Of a stretch of 64,000 nt of DNA, positions 1 to 8,649 are shown piece by piece (position 1 is the stretch's first letter; each line of letters starts with the position of its first letter). The stretch comes from Prevotella sp. (GTDB lineage Bacteria > Bacteroidota > Bacteroidia > Bacteroidales > Bacteroidaceae). The stretch lies in the NCBI GenBank assembly GCA_017619755.1, contig JAFZRU010000010.1, positions 16,831 through 80,830 on the forward strand, read 5' to 3'. Both the position numbers and the translations under genes were made by a program. The notes under the pieces are model-generated. The model had not been told where the DNA came from, searched no databases, and saw only the letters and a list, made by a program, of their open reading frames with translations.

Positions 1-60
1 AGGATGGGCAAAAATAGTTTTTTCATAATGAATAGTTTTTCAAAAGTTCCTTTAGTGCGG

Positions 61-68
61 CAAAGTTA
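61..68 (-). promoter_or_regulatory. Bacteroidetes -7 promoter box facing out of the window
   Basis: The minus strand reads TAACTTTG followed by CCGC, a full match to the Bacteroidetes TAnnTTTG element. It would drive a gene lying to the left of position 1. No good -33 TTTG is seen at the usual 19-21 base spacing, so the call rests on one box. Confidence 0.45.
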
Positions 69-148
69 CAAAAAATTCCACAAACGCATAGGAAAGTAAT
101 CGAATTATTTCTTCAAGTGTGAGAAATATAAGAAACATAACCATTCAA

Positions 149-263
149 CGATTATTTATTTCAACACGAATTTCCACGAATTAACATAAATTTTCGTGCT
201 GGTAACAATTCTGCGATAATTTATTTCAACACGAATTTCCACGAATTAATCATAAAATGCGTG
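149..263. repeat. Two direct copies of an AT-rich intergenic repeat
   Basis: About 50 bases starting at 149 recur almost unchanged starting at 214, a 65-base period. The shared core contains TCAACACGAATTTCCACG. Each copy ends in a CGTG-type segment that can pair with the ACACG at its start, so each copy can fold into a weak hairpin. No coding potential is seen. Its function is unknown; it looks like the short dispersed intergenic repeats common in Bacteroidales. Confidence 0.7.
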
Positions 264-465
264 TTGGAATGGACGTAAATCATTCTATTTTCCCATTTTT
301 GCACGTCTTTGGGTAAAAATATACGACTAATTATACGGTAATTATATGTTTAAATGTTATTCGCTGAATAGATTCATAAGAAACAGAGTTGTCCTTAAAT
401 TCATTGTTTTTTGATAAAAAACATTATTTTTTCATCATTTATTTCTTTCATCGGGGAAAAAACAC

Positions 466-473
466 TAACTTTG
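466..473 (+). promoter_or_regulatory. -7 promoter box for kdgK-eda
   Basis: TAACTTTG matches the Bacteroidetes -7 consensus and lies 67 bases before the kdgK ATG. T-rich sequence about 20 bases upstream could serve as the -33 element. The leader would be about 60 bases. Confidence 0.6.
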
Positions 474-540
474 TACGTCTTTGGAAGGACACGTCACAAA
501 ACAAACATCAAATCATCTATAAACATCAAAATCAAAAAAA

Positions 541-1566
541 ATGGCAAAAGTCGTAACATTGGGCGAAATCATGCTTCGCCTGTCGTCCCCTGGACAGAAG
601 AGATTCATACAGAGTGACTACTTTGACGTCGTCTATGGAGGCGGCGAGGCCAACGTTGCCGTGAGTGCAGCCAACTATGGCCATGACGCATATTTCGTTT
701 CAAAACTCCCCAAGCATGAAATAGGACAGTGCGCCGTCAATGCACTCCGCAGGTATGGCGTCAACACCGAATACATTGCTCGTGGGGGAAACCGCGTGGG
801 CATTTACTACCTTGAGAGCGGAGCATCCATGAGACCGTCCAAGGTCATTTACGACCGCGCCGGAAGTTCCATCGCCGAGGCCGACCCAGAGGATTTCGAC
901 TTCGACAAAATCATGGAGGGAGCGCAGTGGTTCCACTGGAGCGGCATCACTCCCGCCATCAGCGACAAGGCAGCCGAACTCACACGCTTGGCATGCGAGG
1001 CAGCCAAGCGACATGGCGTGATTGTCAGCGTCGATCTTAACTTCCGCAAGAAGCTATGGACTTCGGAGAAGGCACAGAGCATCATGAAGCCCCTTATGAA
1101 ATATGTGGATGTGTGCATCGGCAACGAAGAGGACGCACAACTTTGCTTAGGCTTCAAGCCCGACGCCGACGTGGAAGGCGGGAAGACCGATGCAGAGGGA
1201 TACTATGGCATCTTCAAGGGTATGATGGAAACCTTCGGCTTCAAATATGTTGTCAGCACTTTGAGAGAGTCTTTCTCTGCCTCACACAATGGATGGAAAG
1301 CCCTCATCTACAACGGAAAAGACTTCTATCAGAGCAAGAGGTATGACATCAAGCCCATCATCGACCGCGTGGGAGGTGGAGACTCCTTCTCCGGAGGCCT
1401 CATCCATGGACTGCTCACCTATCCTGACGACCAAGGCAAGGCCCTTGAATTTGCAGTGGCTGCATCGGCTCTCAAGCACACCATTCCCGGCGACTTCAAC
1501 CTCGTGTCGAAAGAAGAGGTGGAAAATCTTGCCGGCGGCGACGCATCAGGACGTGTTCAAAGATAA
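541..1566 (+). CDS. kdgK: 2-dehydro-3-deoxygluconokinase (KDG kinase), PfkB family
   Basis: A PfkB-family sugar kinase of 341 residues that phosphorylates 2-keto-3-deoxygluconate to KDPG in the cytoplasm, the last activation step of uronate catabolism. The N-terminus ([15 protein letters not shown]) and the YGGGEANVA glycine-rich substrate segment near residue 40 are typical of KdgK. The C-terminal signature [11 protein letters not shown] carries the catalytic Asp at residue 281. KDPG aldolase follows 23 bases downstream, which fixes the substrate better than sequence alone. The start is the first ATG after the promoter and the length fits the family. The pair fits the two pectate lyases further along the window. 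Confidence 0.92.
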   Translation: MAKVVTLGEIMLRLSSPGQKRFIQSDYFDVVYGGGEANVAVSAANYGHDAYFVSKLPKHEIGQCAVNALRRYGVNTEYIARGGNRVGIYYLESGASMRPSKVIYDRAGSSIAEADPEDFDFDKIMEGAQWFHWSGITPAISDKAAELTRLACEAAKRHGVIVSVDLNFRKKLWTSEKAQSIMKPLMKYVDVCIGNEEDAQLCLGFKPDADVEGGKTDAEGYYGIFKGMMETFGFKYVVSTLRESFSASHNGWKALIYNGKDFYQSKRYDIKPIIDRVGGGDSFSGGLIHGLLTYPDDQGKALEFAVAASALKHTIPGDFNLVSKEEVENLAGGDASGRVQR

Positions 1567-1589
1567 TAACCCGCAAACCAAGGAAAGAA

Positions 1590-2261
1590 ATGGCAAAGTT
1601 CAATAAAGTTCAAGTCATCACCGCCATGCGCGCCACAGGCATGGTGCCAGTTTTTTACAACAGCGACCCCGAAGTGGTGAAGAATGTCGTCAAGGCATGC
1701 TATGACGGTGGGGTGAGGGTGTTTGAATTCACCAATCGCGGCGACTTCGCCCACGAGGTGTTTGCAGAAGTCAACAAATGGGTGATAGCCAACTGCCCCG
1801 AGATGATCATGGGTGTTGGTACGGTCGTGGACCCCGCCACGGCGGCCCTCTACTTGCAGCTCGGCGCCAATTTCATCGTAGGCCCCAACTTCAATCCCGC
1901 CATCTGCGAGGTGTGCAACCGCCGCCTCGTGCCTTACAGCCCCGGCTGCGGCTCGGTGAGTGAGATCAACAATGCACAAGCCATGGGATGCGACGTGACA
2001 AAGGTATTCCCCGCCGGCAACGTCGGAGGCCCCTCGTTCGTGAAAAACGTCATGGCTCCCCTGCGTTGGTCGAACATCATGGTCACCGGTGGCGTCTCCC
2101 CCGACGAGGAGAACCTCACCAACTGGATCAAGGCCGGCGTGCTCTGCGTGGGAATGGGGTCAAAACTCTTCCCCAAGGAGGTGGTGGCAGCCAAAAATTG
2201 GAAGGCCATCTCGGACAAATGCGAAGAGGCCTTGGGATACATCGCCAAGGCACGAGGATAA
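1590..2261 (+). CDS. eda: KDPG aldolase (2-dehydro-3-deoxyphosphogluconate / 4-hydroxy-2-oxoglutarate aldolase)
   Basis: A class I aldolase of 223 residues that splits KDPG into pyruvate and glyceraldehyde-3-phosphate. The Schiff-base lysine is K138 in the motif [13 protein letters not shown], and the family's GVGTVVDP and GPNFNP segments are present in order. It lies 23 bases after kdgK and shares its promoter, giving a two-gene KDG utilisation operon. The operon is closed by a rho-independent terminator at 2287-2320. The gene is full length with no anomaly. Confidence 0.93.
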   Translation: MAKFNKVQVITAMRATGMVPVFYNSDPEVVKNVVKACYDGGVRVFEFTNRGDFAHEVFAEVNKWVIANCPEMIMGVGTVVDPATAALYLQLGANFIVGPNFNPAICEVCNRRLVPYSPGCGSVSEINNAQAMGCDVTKVFPAGNVGGPSFVKNVMAPLRWSNIMVTGGVSPDEENLTNWIKAGVLCVGMGSKLFPKEVVAAKNWKAISDKCEEALGYIAKARG

Positions 2262-2286
2262 CTTTCCCCAAGGGGGAACGACCTGC

Positions 2287-2320
2287 GCCCCTCTCCCAAA
2301 GCAGGGAGAGGGGCTTTTTT
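2287..2320 (+). terminator. Rho-independent terminator after eda
   Basis: A perfect 11-base stem (2287-2297 with 2304-2314), a six-base loop and six T residues follow the eda stop directly. Confidence 0.92.
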
Positions 2321-2361
2321 CAACCACGACAAGGGATGGCTCCTTGTCAATAGCGAACGGC

Positions 2362-5300
2362 ATGAAAGAAAAATACATCGACAAAAGGCCGACTGTTTCG
2401 GCAAAACTCCGCCGCCTGGCACTGACGGGGGGAGTCTTGTCTTGTCTCATGTCCATCATCGCTACAACAGCATGTTCCAACGCACGGTATGAGGAGTTGG
2501 ACAAATTGAACGAGATGGCATATAATTTCCATTACCGCAATCTCGACTCCACACTCCATTACTCCAATCTGGTGCTCAAAAAAGCCGGCAACTATGACGG
2601 AGCAAGGGCGGAAGCCTTCAACAACAAAGCCTTCGTCAGTATTATGAGGATGGACTATCCCACCGCCACACGACAGCTCGACTCCGTCGCCACCATCACC
2701 GACAACCAAATAGAACTGCTCATCGCCGACATACAGCAAATGAGGCTCTGCCAACGGCAGTCACGCAACAAGGAATTCTACACCTTCAGGGAGAGTGCGC
2801 TTCAAAAATTCAGAAGGATAGAGGAAGACGAATACTCCCTCACCGAGCACCACCATCGCAGAATGGTTTATGCCCGGACGGAGTTCGACATCATCACATC
2901 CACCTATTATTATTATGTAGGCTTGGAGCAGCCATCCGTGGAAGCCATCGAGCACATCGACCCTTACGGGGAGATCATGAAAGACACCGCCCAACTGCTC
3001 AGTTACCTATACAACGTGGGGTCGGGAGGCATCATCACACAGGGAACGCAAGAGGAAATCAACCAAATGGAGATGGACCAACTCTTCAGATGCTACCACC
3101 TCGCGCTGCAATACAACTACTGGTTCTGGATGGCCAACTCCCTGCAGGCCATGAGCGAGCATCTGCAAGTGCCAACACTCGCTGAAAGGCTCATCTACGA
3201 CAATTACACGGCCTTCAAAAACATCAACATCGACAACGTCCCCGATAGCATGATGGCCGTCAACTTCGCCCAGAGGTCTCTCACCATGTTCTCTGATTAT
3301 GGTGACGTCTATCAAACAGCCGGTTCCTACCGTACCCTTGCTCAATGCTACAGGAACATCGGAGATTACGCCAACGCCCTCAAGCACCTCAACCTGGCAC
3401 TCACCAACGACTCCGCCATCTTCCAGGCTCCCGACCTCGTCGCCTCCATTTGGGAGCAGCTCAGCGTCGTCCATGCCGCACTCAATGACAATGAAAGTTC
3501 ACGAAAATACCGAAACAACTACCTCGACACGCAAGACCAGACACGACAAGACCGATACTACGAGTCAAGGGCGGAGCAACTCAACCAGTCCATCAACCAA
3601 CTCAATGCGATGACCTACACCATTGTTGCCGTCATGGTTGTTGGCGTGGCCATGCTCTTCATCTTCTCCTATCTGAGGAGGAAAAAATACAAAAACTACT
3701 CCATTGACACACTTCTCCAGCCTTTGAGGAAATGGCAGACGGACAACGAGCGTCAACTCTCCGACCTCCAGACAAGATACGAGGAGACCATGGAGGAAAT
3801 GGCCATTAGCAAACTGAACATTGAGAAGGGGAAAAAACTCAACCTGGAGCAAAGAGCCAAAGTGTCGCTCGTGGTCATGGTGACACCCTACATCGACAGG
3901 ATTCTCCATGAAATCCAAAAGCTTCAAAATTCCAGTGAGACACAGCAACTTAGAAACGAGCGCTACGCATACGTTGCCGAACTTACCGACAGAATCATCG
4001 ACTACAACGACATCCTCACACAATGGATCCAACTCAGAAAGGGTGAACTCAAACTACATATCGAGAGTTTTCCCATCCAGTCCCTTTTCGACATCGTGGG
4101 CCATAGCAGGAGGGGCTTCCAGTTGAAAAACATCTCTTTGGAAGTGGACGAGAGCAACCTTTGGGTGAAGGCCGATAAAATACTCACCCTTTTCATGGTG
4201 AACACCATTGCCGACAACGCTCGAAAATTCACACCAGAGGGCGGCTCCGTGAAGGTGGAAGCCCGTGAGGGTGACGAATATGTGGAAATAAGCATCACCG
4301 ACACAGGCAAGGGCATGACCGAAGAGCAAGCCGCAGAGGCTTTCAGCGTGGAAAGGATGGTGTTCGCAGAAGACACCGCCGGCGCATCCCAAACTGACGG
4401 AAACTCCCTCGCCCACAACAGGGAGAAAGGGCATGGCTTCGGTCTTGTCAACTGCAAGGGCATCATTGAGAAATACAAGAAACTCAGCCATCTCTTCAAG
4501 GTCTGCGACATTGGCGTGGAAAGTACGTTGGGCAAGGGAAGCCGCTTCTTCTTCCGGCTCCCCAAGGGCGTGGCCCGCACCACCATGGCGTGCCTTCTGG
4601 CTCTTGCCTTTGGAAATGCTTCTGCCGCCAACAATAATCCTTGGCTCTACAAGGCCGCCCAACTGGTGGACAGTGTGAAGAAATGCAATGCCAACGACCG
4701 TTACGACGATGCCGTGGCTCAAGCCGGTGCTGCCTTGGCATGCATCAACCAGGCGTACAGGGAAATCGTCTCCCAAGGTGCCGACACCCTCGTCATGGAA
4801 AGCAACAAGTCAGTGCTTCAACCCGAGATACTATGGTATCACGACCGATTGCCCATTGACTATGACAACCTGCTTACCCTCAGGAATGAGATTGCCATCG
4901 CCGCTTTGTCACTGCATAACTGGTCGCTTTACAGTTACAACAACAAGGTTTACACGTCGCTCTACAAGGAGATGTCCGCCGACAGCACATTGCCCGGATA
5001 TTGTAGCGGTATGCAAAAAACCGAATCCAACAAATATATGGCCGTGGGGATTCTCATCATCCTCCTGCTGCTTATTCTCTTGGCTTATTTCCTGCTGTAT
5101 TACCGGCATCTGGTTCGCTACCGTTTCTGCTTGGAGAGAGTGAGGGCCATGAACAATGTACTTGAATGGAATGCCGACAACAGAAAGAAGCTCAAGGAGA
5201 TAGAACGTCTTGCAGGAAGCGGGGGAGGAGACGTGCAAATCCATCAAGGCAAGAAATCCATCTACGACACCGAGCGTCTGCCGGAATCTCTGCAAACCGT

Positions 5301-6012
5301 TGCCGATGAACTGATTAGCACGCTGAAGAAAAGCATCGACGACCGCCACCAAAAAGTGATGGAGATAGAATATGCAGAAGACGAAGTGAGGAAATGCCAG
5401 TTGGAAAGCGACAAACTGCACGTCGCCAACAGCGTTCTTGACAATTGCCTGAGCACCTTGAAACACGAGACTATGTATTACCCCTCTCGCATCCGCACAC
5501 TCGTGGACCGTCGCGAAGAGCAACTGCAGGGCATCTCTGAACTGGCCGACTACTACAAGGAGCTATACACATTGCTTAGCGCACAAGCCATGCGACAAGT
5601 GGAAAGTGTCAAGCCCATGTGCGTGCCGGTGAAACTTCATTCATTGCTCCCAAATGTAAAGGCCGGAGGAGGCGACCCCTCCTTGCTGGGCGACCCCGTC
5701 ATGCTGCAATATCTCTTCGATATCCTCAAAAAGCAGGGTGGGGGAGAAGTCCTCTTTGATGCCCTGGAAAAAAGCGAAAAATATCTCATTATCAAAGTGC
5801 TATACCCACATCTCCAACTGTCGGAGGAAGATTGCCACGAACTGTTCAACCCCGGCATGAGCAACCTGCCCTTCCTGTTGTGCCGACAAATCGTACGGGA
5901 CGTGGGTGAGCAAACCAATGCGAGAGGCTGTGGCATCGAAGCACAACCCGGCGAACAAGGAGGCACCGTTGTCATGGTAACACTTGTAAAGGCCCGGCTC
6001 GCCACCATGTAG
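2362..6012 (+). CDS. Large TPR-containing hybrid sensor kinase-like lipoprotein (DUF5112/DUF5113 type)
   Basis: The start is set at the ATG at 2362, giving 1216 residues, because the longer open frame runs back through the eda terminator. A lipoprotein-like signal ends near Cys38. TPR-like helices fill residues 40-410, a membrane helix lies near 416-438, and a coiled-coil/DHp-like region leads to an HATPase_c domain with NTIADNARKF near 614 and a DTGKGM box. A second hydrophobic signal-like segment lies near 740, more helices follow, a second membrane helix lies near 893-914, and a C-terminal cytoplasmic region completes it. The usual HExxxP phosphoacceptor motif is not visible; that position reads VVMVTPY. 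From memory the layout resembles Bacteroidetes DUF5112/DUF5113 proteins. A response regulator follows 22 bases downstream, so the two probably form a signalling pair. Confidence 0.72.
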   Translation: MKEKYIDKRPTVSAKLRRLALTGGVLSCLMSIIATTACSNARYEELDKLNEMAYNFHYRNLDSTLHYSNLVLKKAGNYDGARAEAFNNKAFVSIMRMDYPTATRQLDSVATITDNQIELLIADIQQMRLCQRQSRNKEFYTFRESALQKFRRIEEDEYSLTEHHHRRMVYARTEFDIITSTYYYYVGLEQPSVEAIEHIDPYGEIMKDTAQLLSYLYNVGSGGIITQGTQEEINQMEMDQLFRCYHLALQYNYWFWMANSLQAMSEHLQVPTLAERLIYDNYTAFKNINIDNVPDSMMAVNFAQRSLTMFSDYGDVYQTAGSYRTLAQCYRNIGDYANALKHLNLALTNDSAIFQAPDLVASIWEQLSVVHAALNDNESSRKYRNNYLDTQDQTRQDRYYESRAEQLNQSINQLNAMTYTIVAVMVVGVAMLFIFSYLRRKKYKNYSIDTLLQPLRKWQTDNERQLSDLQTRYEETMEEMAISKLNIEKGKKLNLEQRAKVSLVVMVTPYIDRILHEIQKLQNSSETQQLRNERYAYVAELTDRIIDYNDILTQWIQLRKGELKLHIESFPIQSLFDIVGHSRRGFQLKNISLEVDESNLWVKADKILTLFMVNTIADNARKFTPEGGSVKVEAREGDEYVEISITDTGKGMTEEQAAEAFSVERMVFAEDTAGASQTDGNSLAHNREKGHGFGLVNCKGIIEKYKKLSHLFKVCDIGVESTLGKGSRFFFRLPKGVARTTMACLLALAFGNASAANNNPWLYKAAQLVDSVKKCNANDRYDDAVAQAGAALACINQAYREIVSQGADTLVMESNKSVLQPEILWYHDRLPIDYDNLLTLRNEIAIAALSLHNWSLYSYNNKVYTSLYKEMSADSTLPGYCSGMQKTESNKYMAVGILIILLLLILLAYFLLYYRHLVRYRFCLERVRAMNNVLEWNADNRKKLKEIERLAGSGGGDVQIHQGKKSIYDTERLPESLQTVADELISTLKKSIDDRHQKVMEIEYAEDEVRKCQLESDKLHVANSVLDNCLSTLKHETMYYPSRIRTLVDRREEQLQGISELADYYKELYTLLSAQAMRQVESVKPMCVPVKLHSLLPNVKAGGGDPSLLGDPVMLQYLFDILKKQGGGEVLFDALEKSEKYLIIKVLYPHLQLSEEDCHELFNPGMSNLPFLLCRQIVRDVGEQTNARGCGIEAQPGEQGGTVVMVTLVKARLATM

Positions 6013-6034
6013 AAACATCAAACCACCAATCAAT

Positions 6035-6760
6035 ATGGAACAATTCAAAATCATCATCGTGGAAGACGTCGCCCTTGAACTCAAGGGTACAGAAGGTATC
6101 ATCCGCAACGAAATTCCCGAGGCGCAAATCATCGGAACTGCCAACAACGAACTATCGTACTGGAAACTCATCAAGCAGCAACTACCCGACTTGGTGCTGC
6201 TCGACCTCGGATTGGGCGGCTCCACCACAGTAGGCGTGGAAATATGCCGTCAGACAAAGGAATTGCACAAAAACGTCAAAGTGCTCATCTTCACCGGAGA
6301 AATACTCAACGAGAAACTATGGGTGGACGTGCTCGACGCCGGCGCCGACGGCATCATCCTTAAAAGTGGAGAACTGCTCACACGTGGCGACGTGTTCAGC
6401 GTGATGAGCGGCAAGCGACTTGTTTTCAACCAACCCATCCTGGAGAAAATCGTCGAACGGTTCAAATACAGTGTTGGTAGTCAACTCATGCGCCAGGAGG
6501 CTCTTGTCAACTATGAGATTGATGAGTATGACGAACGTTTTCTCCGCCACCTGGCTTTGGGATACACCAAGGAGCAAATTACCAACCTTCGTGGAATGCC
6601 TTTCGGTGTGAAAAGTTTGGAAAAACGTCAGAACGAACTTGTCCAAAAACTCTTTCCCAACGGAAACGGTGGATACGGTGTGAATGCCACCAGGTTGGTG
6701 GTTAGGGCTTGCGAATTGAGGATTATCGACATCGACAACCTGATGCCTGATGAAAATTGA
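6035..6760 (+). CDS. Response regulator (receiver domain, atypical C-terminal output domain)
   Basis: A protein of 241 residues. The N-terminal receiver domain has acidic residues in IIIVEDVAL, the phosphorylatable Asp57 in LLDLGLGG, a Thr in IFTGE and a Lys in IILKSGE, so it should be competent for phosphorylation. The C-terminal 100 residues contain a weak LuxR-like helix pattern (LALGYTKEQITNLRG) ending in an extension not typical of NarL proteins; a DUF5932-type module is possible. It follows the sensor gene by 22 bases and overlaps the next gene by 11 bases, so the three are likely co-transcribed. The target genes cannot be read from the sequence. Confidence 0.8.
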   Translation: MEQFKIIIVEDVALELKGTEGIIRNEIPEAQIIGTANNELSYWKLIKQQLPDLVLLDLGLGGSTTVGVEICRQTKELHKNVKVLIFTGEILNEKLWVDVLDAGADGIILKSGELLTRGDVFSVMSGKRLVFNQPILEKIVERFKYSVGSQLMRQEALVNYEIDEYDERFLRHLALGYTKEQITNLRGMPFGVKSLEKRQNELVQKLFPNGNGGYGVNATRLVVRACELRIIDIDNLMPDEN

Positions 6761-7370
6761 CCATCTGACGCGCCCGGCATCATGGACGGTGGTGACATTG
6801 GCACTTGCCCAATTGTTGCTCTTCCTGCTGTCATGGCTCATTGTGGCAGCCATGCCTGACACATCCATGCGCTCGCTACTGAGCACCGAGGGCATCCGAT
6901 GGTTTTTTGGCTCATTTGTCAACAATATTTCCACACCGCCTTTGGCTTGGCTGGTTCTTGTGGCCATGGCCATAGGCGCAGTGGAGGGAAGCATGATCGT
7001 GAAGGTGTGGCTCAAAGGACGGAAATCCTGGACTTATCGCCAAACTTTCGCTTTCCGCATCGTGTTGGTGTTGGCGTTCATCTTTCTCATCTTCGTGGCC
7101 TTGGTGGCGTTTATCCCACATGCCCCCCTGCTTAGTGCGACTGGCAGTCTCGCGCATAGTCCGTTTGCCCATTCGCTCATACCTATCCTGGCTGGAGCCG
7201 TCATCATTGCCTCCTCCATTTTTGGTCTGCTCACGGGCTTCATGCGCAGCGTGGAGGATGTGGTGTCGGCCTTGGCAAAGGGGATAGGCAGATGCTCTTG
7301 GTTGATTTTGTGCTATATCTTCGCTTCGGAATTGTTCTTTTCCATTGCCTACGTATTCCGACTGGAATAA
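6750..7370 (+). CDS. Short AbgT-like membrane protein
   Basis: A membrane protein of 206 residues with about five hydrophobic helices. Residues 25-65 (LLSTEGIRWFFGSFVNN and a following LVLVAMAIGAVEGS) closely resemble the start of AbgT p-aminobenzoyl-glutamate/drug transporters. Residues 155-200 (GFMRSVEDVVSALAKG and a helix after it) resemble a later AbgT segment. Full AbgT proteins are about 500 residues, so roughly 300 internal and C-terminal residues are absent. There is no frameshift, and the start overlaps the response regulator by 11 bases, so this looks like a maintained short form and not a decaying gene. Transport activity is doubtful; a sensory or accessory role in the two-component unit is an inference. 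Confidence 0.62.
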   Translation: MKIDHLTRPASWTVVTLALAQLLLFLLSWLIVAAMPDTSMRSLLSTEGIRWFFGSFVNNISTPPLAWLVLVAMAIGAVEGSMIVKVWLKGRKSWTYRQTFAFRIVLVLAFIFLIFVALVAFIPHAPLLSATGSLAHSPFAHSLIPILAGAVIIASSIFGLLTGFMRSVEDVVSALAKGIGRCSWLILCYIFASELFFSIAYVFRLE

Positions 7371-7392
7371 ATGGACACATGTAAGGCAAAGA

Positions 7393-8592
7393 TTACATAA
7401 TTTTCAGAAATTCTTCAAAAAGTGCCTTTTGGTGACCTGGCAACACAACATGGTGGTTGCCGATGGGGTTGGTCAGGAAATAATGGATTTGTTCGGTGCT
7501 GAGTTTAACGTCAACTTGTGTACGGCATAGCGACGGAAGGAACTTATTGCCAACAAGTTGGCCCTCTGCAAGGAAAAACCGGTCAAGGGTGCCTGAGACT
7601 TTGAAAATGGTCACTTTTCCAAGTGGCATTTCACCGTGGATGCCCACGCCGATGCCCGATTCAAAGTGTGTGTCGAGCCGGTAGCTTTCCACCATATTGA
7701 ATGGTATGGTGCAATGTGCCAAGATCATGCGCTTGGTTTCTAAATCAATACTTGAGGGATTGGCTTGGAAACCCGAAACGCCTATCAGATGCTTGGCGAT
7801 GAACATGGAAATCATCGTCGGCACATCCCCTTCGCAACCAGCTACATAGCCTTCTGAGTTGAGAATGGCGAGCGCAAGGCATCCCGTATTGTGAATCTTA
7901 GATAAAAGGTCGAAGCATCTTAGTGTAAAACCTTGTAAATCATATTCTTTTATCACCTTCCTCAATCCATCGCAAATCTGCATGGCACCGGGGAGAGCAT
8001 TCTTGATGGCCGATGTGGGAGCTTGATAATGAGGTATGGACGATGGGGTAGAGGCGATGGCTTTTGTCAATTCCTCCATGGGAATGTCAACCAGTTCCAC
8101 GCCAAGGCGATTTTTGACGATACCGGCATCGGTGTGACTGGCAATCAGCCAGTCGGATGGTTGGCCTATCACTCCCAACCTGCAACCATGGATGCTCTTT
8201 TGGGCGGCACTGACCTTGGCAAGTGTTGTCACCCTGTCGATGATGGCAGATTGTCCTCCATGGAGTATCTCCCCGGCAATGCCATTCTGTCTAAGGAATG
8301 ACAAGATTTCCATGGAGGCTGCCAATGAGTTGGAGGAACCCGAAGACAACAAATAGAAAGGTTTCTCCGACTGGCTTCGCAGTTGTGGAAGCAATTTCTT
8401 GAACAATCCCTCTGTTCCTCCAGTGCGCACATAAATGATGTCGAGCGTGTGGGTGCCATAGGTGGAAAAGTCGGAACCTATCAGCGCATGGTCAAGTCCC
8501 AATTCCTCCAAAAAACCTACAGTTTGTCGCTGCACGGCATTTTCGTCATGCAATTTCGAAGTGAGGGTGAAAATGGCAATGTCGTTAAACAT
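7393..8592 (-). CDS. L-fucose/L-arabinose isomerase-like protein
   Basis: A cytoplasmic protein of 399 residues. The C-terminal part has the layout of the FucI/AraA fold family, including a GNHHVVLPGH segment near the end and a preceding GTLDRFFLAEGQ strand pair. The N-terminal half has Rossmann-like alternation (LGVIGQPSDWL). It would interconvert an aldose and a ketose, but the sugar cannot be named. It is convergent with the AbgT-like gene (22-base gap) and diverges from the GH30 gene, whose promoter region it shares. Its own -7 box sits only five bases before the ATG. By eye it is somewhat AT-richer than its neighbours. Confidence 0.68.
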   Translation of the reverse strand: MFNDIAIFTLTSKLHDENAVQRQTVGFLEELGLDHALIGSDFSTYGTHTLDIIYVRTGGTEGLFKKLLPQLRSQSEKPFYLLSSGSSNSLAASMEILSFLRQNGIAGEILHGGQSAIIDRVTTLAKVSAAQKSIHGCRLGVIGQPSDWLIASHTDAGIVKNRLGVELVDIPMEELTKAIASTPSSIPHYQAPTSAIKNALPGAMQICDGLRKVIKEYDLQGFTLRCFDLLSKIHNTGCLALAILNSEGYVAGCEGDVPTMISMFIAKHLIGVSGFQANPSSIDLETKRMILAHCTIPFNMVESYRLDTHFESGIGVGIHGEMPLGKVTIFKVSGTLDRFFLAEGQLVGNKFLPSLCRTQVDVKLSTEQIHYFLTNPIGNHHVVLPGHQKALFEEFLKIM

Positions 8593-8597
8593 GGCTA

Positions 8598-8605
8598 CAA
8601 AAGTA
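8598..8605 (-). promoter_or_regulatory. -7 box directly before the isomerase-like gene
   Basis: The minus strand reads TACTTTTG, then TAGCC, then ATG at 8592. The box is five bases from the start codon, so the transcript would begin at or next to the ATG. Confidence 0.55.
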
Positions 8606-8637
8606 CTAAAAATCTTTCACTTTCCATAATTTTTTGC

Positions 8638-8645
8638 TAATTTTG
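8638..8645 (+). promoter_or_regulatory. -7 box directly before the GH30 gene
   Basis: TAATTTTG is followed by CAAC and then ATG at 8650. A TTTC 19 bases upstream (8615-8618) could be the -33 element. The four-base gap predicts a leaderless or nearly leaderless mRNA. Confidence 0.58.
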
Positions 8646-8649
8646 CAAC

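Larger units (their letters stand above)
1..540. other. Non-coding leader region before kdgK
   Basis: No credible gene is present in these 540 bases, which are strongly AT-rich. They hold an outward promoter (61-68), the duplicated repeat (149-263) and the kdgK promoter (466-473). The stretch 264-440 shows no clear structure. Confidence 0.6.

Noticed and set aside
411-617. Short open frame before and across the kdgK start
   Set aside because: It overlaps the promoter and kdgK in another frame and has no family resemblance.
2089-2361. N-terminal extension of the large sensor protein back into eda
   Set aside because: It would translate through the terminator hairpin and the eda reading region; the lipoprotein signal after the ATG at 2362 gives a sound start.
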